From positions 48,790,506-48,854,505 of the forward strand of contig NC_133647.1 in assembly GCF_009905375.1 (NCBI RefSeq): a stretch of 64,000 nt of DNA. Reading direction: 5' to 3'. Position 1 is the first letter of the stretch; the number at the start of each line of letters is the position of its first letter. Below, piece by piece: positions 56,491 through 64,000 of the stretch. This stretch comes from Apium graveolens. Its lineage: Eukaryota > Streptophyta > Magnoliopsida > Apiales > Apiaceae. The position numbers and the translations under genes were made by a program. The notes beneath the pieces were generated by a model. It was given only the letters and a program-made list of their open reading frames with translations. It did no database searches and had not been told where the DNA came from.

Positions 56491-58927
56491 CCTTATGATA
56501 GAAGAATTCTTAAAGTCTTCTTCTTTCAATGATCAAAACATGATCTATCACACCGCCAACTTAACATACAAAATAAATAACTTTTACAATATTTAAAAGA
56601 AAGTAAACTTGACCGAATCCAAGATCTTACAGTTTAGGATTTGGAACAGCCCAACACTACCATCTATTACAACTAATTTTTTTATCGAGTCCTCACACAA
56701 AACTATCTCTTATTCTACATGAGCTCGGATATACGCATCGGCGTCACAGGTCTTACATGTTGTCTGCTTGAATCTAACCATAGCTGCTAGCTGTAATATC
56801 AGGGTAAAGCAAGGAGTGAGCCAAATGCTCAACAAGTGCTAAATAATACGGTACAAAGCATAAATCGAGATATATATAAAAGAATGACAATGCGAAGACG
56901 TAACCGATATTAACAAGAGATAAAACTTTGAGTGATGGCATCATTTGCTTGAATCAAAACATTTTCAAAATCATAACTTAAACAAAATCATTTTATGACG
57001 CTACGGATTACAGCCAGTGATCAGCCGCGAAGTAATCCCGAACCTCGCTGGGTTCTAAAACATTAATGGGATCCCTAGGCAACTTTTAAGCCTACAATAT
57101 AAGTGTGGAAAGGACTCGCATCTCAGTCCAGATCCACTATTCAAAGAAAACATTTATCCCCCTTTGGGACTGAAAATCCATATTTTAATTATTTCAAAAA
57201 CTGATGCCGATTTATGAAAAAATCTCTTAAGTAGTAAACATTTTTATCAAGGGATTATAGATCAACTTGAAACACTAGAAATATGTCACCAAACCTCAGG
57301 GCCATGATCCACTAGACTTTACTATATTAGGGTAATTGAAAGGTTTCCATATACAAGAACTTTGACAAGGAAATTTAGTAAGGCTATTGGATATTATGAA
57401 AGAGTAATGCCAAACTAGGCTTAAAGCAATGGTTTTCGACAAGGTACCAGTACTAGAACATCAAGAAGATAAGCTTCATGAATACTAGGGGTGTTTAGGT
57501 ATGAAGAAATGATCTTTAGCTCAAGGTATATCAGGATTGTCGAACTTTAGGGCAAGAAAAAGGGTTATCAATCAATTAAGAACAACTTTAAAGAATATCT
57601 GGCTTTTAGGTATGAAGGTACAGTTTCTATTGGGGTTCAAACATCAAGAATCAATGGCATGTTAATCAAGAGGATCAATCAAGTATTATATCAAATCTTT
57701 ATGGCATTCCAATTACTTTGATATACTAGCGTGATACGACTTTTGATCTACTTGCAATATGTACTTGAGGGTTCATGGCATTTCTATATAATATATAGAT
57801 AGATTTAATAATCGCTTGGTTCAAGTATATCAAGATAACTCAGGATAATCGCATCAATATATTTGAACTAATTATCACACATTTGTAGTGTAAATGAAAA
57901 ATAGGTTGAATCACTTGCTTGAAAAAGGCTGGTCTGGTCTGGCTGGTAGGAGCAACAAGAAGCTTTACTCGACCTTTATGGCAAGTTTACCCTCGCCTCG
58001 AGATCCTACACAATTAATAATAACCTCATTATAATATACTCTCACCAACTCAACCTATTTATAACCCGAAATTAAACACAAATGGCACTTAGGCCTATAT
58101 GCACGAAATTTATAATCACCTAATAAATACAATAGTACACATAGACACATATACTCACATACCATATTTTAATACCAAATAATATCACAAACATCATAAT
58201 GCAACACTAGGCTTGGATGATCTCGATCCCCAACTAAGTCACTTGATCGCTAAACTAGACAAAATCTCCAAATTGGGCCTTCTAACTCGATGTGCCTTTA
58301 CTTAACTATCCAAAACCTATTGACCCTCACTTGGGCCTTTAACTCTAATGGCTTTATACTATCTTTCAACCATAGTAGTCAACCCAGGTCTCACTCATAG
58401 GTGCTCTAAAACTATGTGGTAAGTGAAAGTGCTCACTGGAGTAAATTTCAGAATGACATCTATGGTTTCTTGGGTGCATTAGACACTCTTAAACTACAAG
58501 TTTACCTCCAAACCTTCTACACTACACTCTTCTGACCATAAGTCATCTCCCAAACTTGATGTGGCTCAAGGGTCTAGCTTGGGCCTCCTTGGGCCTAAGC
58601 ACAAAGTCCATGGTTCCCCTGTTTTTCTGGGCCGAAAACGCCCTGACTTGAACTAACTTGTGACACATGGTTCTAACTCCAATCCTATGAACTATGGTTG
58701 GAAAAACTCCTCTTACACTCCCTCTAACTAAGGCACAACAGGGCCTAATGAGGGCTTACCCATGATATGGTCAAAACTTCCTATTTCTATGTTGCAACAA
58801 AACTGTCCCCTGCTGGACAGATTTTGTGATTCCACTCGTGCACCTAACCAAACAACTTGTAAATCTCCAACAAACACCTAAAACCTTTTATATACTCCTA
58901 ATGCTAGCTTCTGGTGGCTTGGGCCTC
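56491..58927 (-). repeat. Ty3 LTR fragment, minus strand, family not identified
   Basis: About 2.4 kb with no coding motif. Its left part has the plan of the other Ty3 LTRs: hairpin 56817-56831 (TGAGC/GCTCA), pyrimidine run, AG acceptor at 56791-56792 and a short ORF. It is cut on the right by the Tekay LTR at 58928. The left end near 56547 reads AGATCA on the minus strand rather than a clean terminus. Confidence 0.5.
56710..56781 (-). CDS. Very short ORF after the predicted acceptor (23 aa)
   Basis: ATG 56781, nine bases after the AG acceptor; MVRFKQTTCKTCDADAYIRA, then HVE and TAA. Contains a CKTC pair. Noted because it occupies the position where other LTR families have a short basic ORF; on its own it is weak. 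Confidence 0.2.
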   Translation of the reverse strand: MVRFKQTTCKTCDADAYIRAHVE

Positions 58928-59196
58928 TATAACGCCCTCCAGACCCGGGGTATAAGTCTGGGGTTACAAGCCAATCACCAAACCTGTACAAGCTTATTGA
59001 TAATTAATAAAGAAATGAAACTAAACCCCTTAACAACTACCAGGATCTTTCTAGGTTGAAGTATGAAAACAAGAACCACTAACTACTTTTATTACAAACC
59101 AACATTTTTAAATCTCACAAACTTTCTTTATTACAAACCATTATCTAACTCATTTTAAACTAAGTTCAGCTTTTATGCAAACACACATACTATCTA

Positions 59197-59319
59197 TTAA
59201 CACTCCACCTGCTCGGCCAACTCAAAGCTTTCTTCCTGGATAGGGATCAACACCTTGGGTATAAGAGGATCCCGAGGCTTGACCCGCTTCTTTACCACTC
59301 GTGTTCTGACGGGTTTCAT
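59197..59319 (-). CDS. LTR-embedded basic mini-ORF (40 aa), Tekay chromovirus
   Basis: ATG at 59319, twelve bases into the predicted second exon (from 59331), after TTGTTTCAG. The product is MKPVRTRVVKKRVKPRDPLI, then hydrophobic and acidic to VEC, TAA at 59197. The N-terminus has eight K/R in sixteen residues, like a nuclear-localisation or RNA-binding patch. No similarity to known proteins that I can name. Same position relative to the hairpin, acceptor and LTR end as in the other Tekay-type family, though the peptide differs. Confidence 0.4.
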   Translation of the reverse strand: MKPVRTRVVKKRVKPRDPLIPKVLIPIQEESFELAEQVEC

Positions 59320-62300
59320 ATTCCTTCTTAACTGAAACAATAAGGTGAATAACAACAAAAAGGGGTGAGCCAAAATTGCTCAACAAGTCTACCAAATATA
59401 CACAATGTTAAAGCAATATAACTGAATCCTTATCCCAGGTATATCTGCAAAGATATAACCTCATAAGAATCAAAAGAAGGCCATTGCTGGTAAATATAAA
59501 CGAACTACACTGGATTCAAGTTCGCAGCTATACCCTGCCGATCAGCCAGGATACAGTGCAGATCTATATCTCACTATATAGATCTCGTCGGGCACCCAGA
59601 CACTACGGCCCATCTCAAGGATCCGATTGTGTTCCGGTCCTTAGGATTAAGTAACCTTAATCCCCAAAAGTAATGTTATCCAGTCCTTAGAATAGCAACC
59701 AGAACAATCGGTATACTTTGATATATTCTAATCACCAGAATATATTAATAATTGTGAGTAATAATTGGAATATGAATAATAAATTCAAATGAAAAGAATA
59801 ATTCAAGAATTGAACTGAGATATGAATAAAGGAGTTAAAGTAATGTAAATGTAAAATGAATCTGAAGAGTATATCACTATTCTGGAAAATAATATAAAGG
59901 AGAAACTTGCCTTTTGCGCGACTCACTGCAATTAAATCACTTCCGTCTATCCCCTACTTGACCTGCCTTGCTGGCTTAGCTTCTGTTAGCAAAATAGACT
60001 GATTAAGTCATCTTGTACTTTAATTTGCATCTTGAATTGACTTCATTTCGTTCCTATTATCTACCCATGCGCCTATAACTGACTCTTATATTACATATAA
60101 GCAAGTAAGACTCGATTAACCACATAATACACATAAGCACATAAGCACATAATCATTTTTATAGTCAAAATAATTTTTAGAATCAAAATCGACTCGCTGA
60201 TTGCTCCGTTGATCACCTTCTGCTTCATTTCCCATTTTTCCGTAATTTTTCGAACTCGTCTCGGCACGCATTTCAACTGATAATCAAGCAATCAATAAAA
60301 TCAACTAATTTTGAGAAGAAATTAGGTCTTCATATTATTTTTAGTGAAAAGAATTCATTTTTCTGAGTCAACAGGCTTTCGTTTCGCTCAATTCGGACTA
60401 ACGGTTGAATTATTATCAATTAAACACTGATAATTCAAAATAAATAATTATTGCTAATTTTTAAATCCCAAAATAATTTTTTTTGAATAATTATTTAAGA
60501 AAAATCAAAGTCAAAAATAATTTTTTTATAATTTTTGGAGTTAAAATGAAGAAGTTATGATTTATCGAACATTATGTGACTAATTATCGAAATAATTAAT
60601 CACTTTTTAAATATTTAATAAATAAATAACTAATAAATAATTAATAGATAATTATTTACTAATTTAAAATAATTAATCCATAATTATTAGGATTAATCAC
60701 AATTTATTACAAATATCTACAACTTATCGTTATTGATTTGATTAGATCGATTATTTATAAATAAATAATCGATATCCTTTACTGATACGTTAATTACTGA
60801 ATTATTCGAATCATAATCGAACTCAACAATCAATTACTCGTGTAAATACGAGTCATTCATCTTTTTCGTATAATTATTGAATTATTACGATTATTATTAC
60901 AATTTCTACGATTCAATCGATATTTAATTATACGATACGAATAATTATTACGGTATTCTTCGAATAATTATCGCTCGAATAATAATTTTTAATTATCGAA
61001 TCACTACTCGTATAGATACGAGTTACACGTAATATTCACTAATTATCGGATTATTAATCGTATTATTTAATCCTTATTTATTAATTAATTACCTAATTAT
61101 TAATTAATTACCTAATTATTAATCAATTAGATAACTAATAAATAATTAGATAAATAATTAAGTAATTAAATAAATAATTAAATTCAAATTTCTAAATTAA
61201 TAAAATAATTCAGACATTATTTACAAAATTATTTTAAATTTTTAAATCTAATTTTTATTTGATTTTTATAATTATTAAAAACTGATTTTAATATACTAAA
61301 ATATAATTAATTAATAAAATTTGCAGAAACAGAATTCTGGAAGTCAGGTTGGGAATTCTAGGATCAAACTCGGGTCAACAATCTCAGGAAAACGGGTTGG
61401 AACCCGGGTTTTCGGGTCGCTGAAGAATAGCCGCCGTGCTGCCCAGAAACCGGCGCCGGCGAGCTGTTTCCGGCGAGCCCAATTCGAACGTACAGGTCAT
61501 TGGTTCTGCAAGATTTTTGTTCCGTTCAATTCCATGTGGCTGCAGCAACACAACCTTGCCGTTCTCCTTCAGCTCCGTCACCTCAGTCGCCTTCTCCGGC
61601 CAAAAACGTAACAACGCCGGCGAGCTCGATGTCCAAGTCCAGCGAACTCCAGTCGGGGTCAAAACACCACCATTCGAATCGATTTTTATATGAATTTCAC
61701 TCAGAATCTCACCAACAACACAACCAAACCAACAACACAACCTGATAATCACTAGAACCAATTTTCCGATCAAACCAAGAAATTTTTCCGGCCAAACTCA
61801 GTTTTGCTTCGTTCGTACACAGAAAATTACAATCTATAGCTTAAAATAAAGCTTAGAGTATACACAATCAAACCCCTATAACCAAAATAACCTCAGAATC
61901 ATGTAAATTCAAAAACGAATCAAAATAAAATGATAAAAACTTGAAACTAAGAACTACTATCTAGAACATAACTCCGATCAATTAAATAGCACAAATCGAT
62001 TGTAAATAAGTACAGGAAACTATACCAAGCATCAAAATCAATCCAGAACCCCAGAATCAAAAATGCCTAAATCAGACATAAACCCTAAAAATCCGAATTG
62101 AAAATCAATGTAATAAAACACAAAATTGATGATAGAATTGGAAAGTAGGGATCAAGAGCTTTCGATTGAGTACTCACATGTTTGATTTGGAGATCAGAAT
62201 CACTGTCAAATCTTTGCTTGAAATCAAGAACTCAAGAACCCTAATTTCTGAATTTGGGAATTAATTTGCAGAATTATGAATTAATTAATAATAATCAGGG

Positions 62301-62308
62301 TATTTATA
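62301..62308 (-). promoter_or_regulatory. TATA box of the Tekay LTR
   Basis: The minus strand reads CTATAAATACCC. About 30 nt downstream starts a leader-like stretch with ATTAGGGTTCTTGAG, and 125 nt downstream is the GTGAGT donor. Confidence 0.55.
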
Positions 62309-62900
62309 GTATGAAAAATAATACTCCTAAATAAAATTAAGGGGCTAATTATACATTTAATAAAAATATTTGGCCCTAATTTTTATAATTTTTGGGTATT
62401 AAAATTTAATTTATAAATATTTTATATATACAATATATATACCAAAAATTCCCAAAAATTGTGAATAATTCAAAAATACAAAGAAATGGTATAAATAAAA
62501 GTCCTATAATTTTATAAAAATAAAAATGTGATTTTTGTGGGGTTTTTAACACCCAATGGGGCCCGGAAAAGTCATTTTTCATAAAATGAGAAAATTTATA
62601 AAATATCTATATGTTCAGAATATTGCGATTGTAAAAGCCGTTTGATGAAAAATAAGGCCCATTATTTTATTTGAAATACTTGCTTTAAAATCATTATTTG
62701 GGTTGCAAAGCGTTCCAAATGAAACCTTTGAATACGATATAAAACATCTGAAAAATACCTTAAAAATATAGAAATGATACAGAATACACGTAGCATGTAA
62801 CAATTAGGGTTTAACAGATAATCACACATAACTGACATATTAATACACATATTTTATTATAAATATGATACAATACAACGTAAATTTGCCGGTCATTACA

Positions 62901-62914
62901 TTCTCCCCCCTTAA
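62901..62914 (-). other. Polypurine tract of the Tekay chromovirus
   Basis: The minus strand reads TTAAGGGGGGAGAA just before the LTR start TGTAATGACC, preceded by GAGGACAGAATCC. Confidence 0.9.
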
Positions 62915-62937
62915 TTGGATTCTGTCCTCAGAATCTT

Positions 62938-64000
62938 TTATGAAAACAAATGAGGGTATTTCTCTAACATTTTACTTTCAAGTTCCCAGGTTGATTCTTC
63001 AACCATAGGATTTCTCCATAACACTCGCACTAAATATACAGACTTATTTCTCAACACTTTCTCTCACCGATCTAAAATTCTTACTGGCTGCTCTACAAAA
63101 GACAAATCAGGTTGGATATCTATCGGTTCATACTCTATTACATGCCTAGAATCAGGATTATATCGCTTAAGCATTGACACGTGAAACACATTGTGAATAT
63201 GTTGCATATGAGGCGGTAAAGCTAATTCGTATGCAAGCTTTCCTACTTTCTTCAAAATTTCAAATGGTCCGATATATCGTGGCTTCAATTTACCCTTATT
63301 GCTAAATCTAGTCAATCCTTTCCATGGCGATATTTTAAGTAATATGTGTTCTCCTTCCTGATAGTCCATATCCTTCCGTGCTTGGTCTGCGTATTTGCGT
63401 TGCCTGTTTTGCGCTGCATCGACGTTTCCGAATAAGTTCAATCTTTTCCTTTGTTTGCTGAATTAATTCTGGACCCAAAATTTTGCGTTCTCCAACTTCA
63501 TCCCAGTGTACTGGTGATCTGCATTTTTTCCCATATAGTGCTTCATACGGTGGCATTCCAATGTTGGCGTGATAACTGTTATTATAAGAAAATTCCACCA
63601 GAGGTAAATGTTCATCCCAGCTGCCTTCAAAATCGATCGCACAAACTCGTAACATGTCTTCAATCGTTTGGATAGTTCTTTCACTTTGCCCGTCGGTTTG
63701 TGGATGATAAGCGGTACTCATGTTTAATTTCGTTCCAAGGCATTTTTGAAATTGTCTCCAAAATCTTGAATTGAAACGAGGATCTCGATCAGACACGATA
63801 GATATTGGAACTCCATGTCGCATCACAATTTCTTTAAGATACATGTGCACTAATTTGTCGAGTGAAAATCTTTCGTTAATTGGTAGAAAATGTGTCGACT
63901 TTGTAAGTCTGTCAATGATTACCCATATCGCATCATGATTTTCCTTAGTCCTTGGTAGTCCTACCACAAAATCCATCGCTAGATGTTCCCATTTCCATTC
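62938..64000 (-). pseudogene. Tekay integrase core, C-terminal domain and chromodomain (partial)
   Basis: Open from the window edge to 63335: AMDFVVGLPRTKENHDAIWV, with the D,D,E triad in WVIIDRLTKSTHF, IVSDRDPRF and GQSERTIQ, then YNNSYHANIGMPPYEALYGK. A frameshift near 63430 moves to the frame of 63441-63064: AAQNRQRKYADQARKDMDY, HILLKISPWKG, KLKPRYIGPFEILKKVG, HNVFHVSMLKRYNPDSR and FVEQPVRILDR. A TGA at 63063 follows, then the chromodomain-type end (VLWRNPMVEESTWELE...YPHLFS) and TAA at 62938. Integrase inserts element DNA; the chromodomain-like tail targets heterochromatin in chromoviruses. One frameshift and one stop inactivate this copy. Confidence 0.85.

Larger units (their letters stand above)
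58928..62900 (-). repeat. 3' LTR of the Tekay chromovirus (3973 bp)
   Basis: Minus strand TGTAATGACCGG (62900) to GGAGGGCGTTATA (58928). TATA box 62301-62308; predicted donor GTGAGT with intron start 62177; hairpin 59366-59382; acceptor 59332-59333; mini-ORF 59197-59319. A GC-rich block at 61380-61660 (CGGCGAG motifs) lies inside the predicted intron; open frames on both strands over it are not credible genes. Confidence 0.85.
58928..64000 (-). mobile_element. Tekay chromovirus (Ty3), 3' part
   Basis: Minus strand: integrase and chromodomain region (62938-64000, open to the window edge), polypurine tract 62901-62914, 3' LTR 58928-62900. The outer LTR end reads TTATA instead of TTACA. The candidate target duplication is GCCTC (58923-58927). 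The other half is beyond the window. Confidence 0.85.

Noticed and set aside
61321..61773. Overlapping 85-129 codon frames on both strands in a GC-rich block
   Set aside because: GC-rich sequence has few stops by chance; both strands are open equally, it lies inside an LTR, and no motif is seen.

Overview
This window is plant nuclear DNA made almost entirely of nested LTR retrotransposons. I see no host gene, rRNA, tRNA gene or CRISPR array. The element types (SIRE/Maximus-type Copia with an extra env-like ORF, Athila and Tek/Tekay-type Ty3 elements, Angela-type solo LTR), the long LTRs and the depth of nesting point to a large-genome eudicot. An Apiaceae relative such as celery, coriander or carrot is my best guess, from recalled protein similarity only.

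Layout. 1-7025: a non-autonomous Ty3 element (+) whose LTRs (about 4.4 kb) dwarf its 1.2 kb non-coding interior; it sits in 7026-11218, an Athila-type Ty3 element (-) with decayed gag and protease. The Athila LTR cuts a SIRE-type gag fragment at 11219-12004 (-). From 12005 an outer SIRE-type Copia element (+) begins (LTR, primer site, gag). At 14045 its gag is split by an inner SIRE-type Copia element, 14046-40925, with a perfect 5-bp target duplication (AGCCT). The inner element's env-like gene is itself split by a Tekay-type Ty3 element on the minus strand, 24938-38696. After 40925 the outer Copia resumes (gag end, pol, start of env-like ORF) until 46689. There an Athila/Tat-type LTR-bearing element starts (46690 to about 56490), carrying a three-exon gene resembling the 'putative gypsy-type transposon' family. 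That element is interrupted by a Ty3 solo LTR (48486-54352, duplication GTTCC), which is interrupted in turn by an Angela-type Copia solo LTR (50800-52470). 56490-58927 is a minus-strand Ty3 LTR fragment, followed by the 3' LTR and integrase end of a Tekay chromovirus (58928-64000, -).

Nearly all coding regions are decayed. LTR divergence, counted by hand, fits the nesting: about 26/599 (4%) for the inner Copia, about 26 in 4.1 kb (0.6%) for the Ty3 element inside it, and about 10/1384 (0.7%) for the first element.

The most interesting signal lies in the long Ty3 LTRs. About 436-455 nt before the 3' end of every complete LTR there is a short hairpin whose 3' arm contains a branch-point-like CTCA(C/T). 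A pyrimidine-rich stretch and an AG follow 25-34 nt later, and then, in most families, a short basic ORF. In two families a good GT donor lies about 2.8-3.0 kb upstream. I infer that these LTRs carry an intron and a mini-exon in their transcribed leader. Other leads are a 70-codon ORF with its own TATA box between pol and env-like in the inner Copia, and short family-specific motifs (CGACGGATG in the outer Copia, TTCTGAT in the inner one) scattered through coding and non-coding parts.
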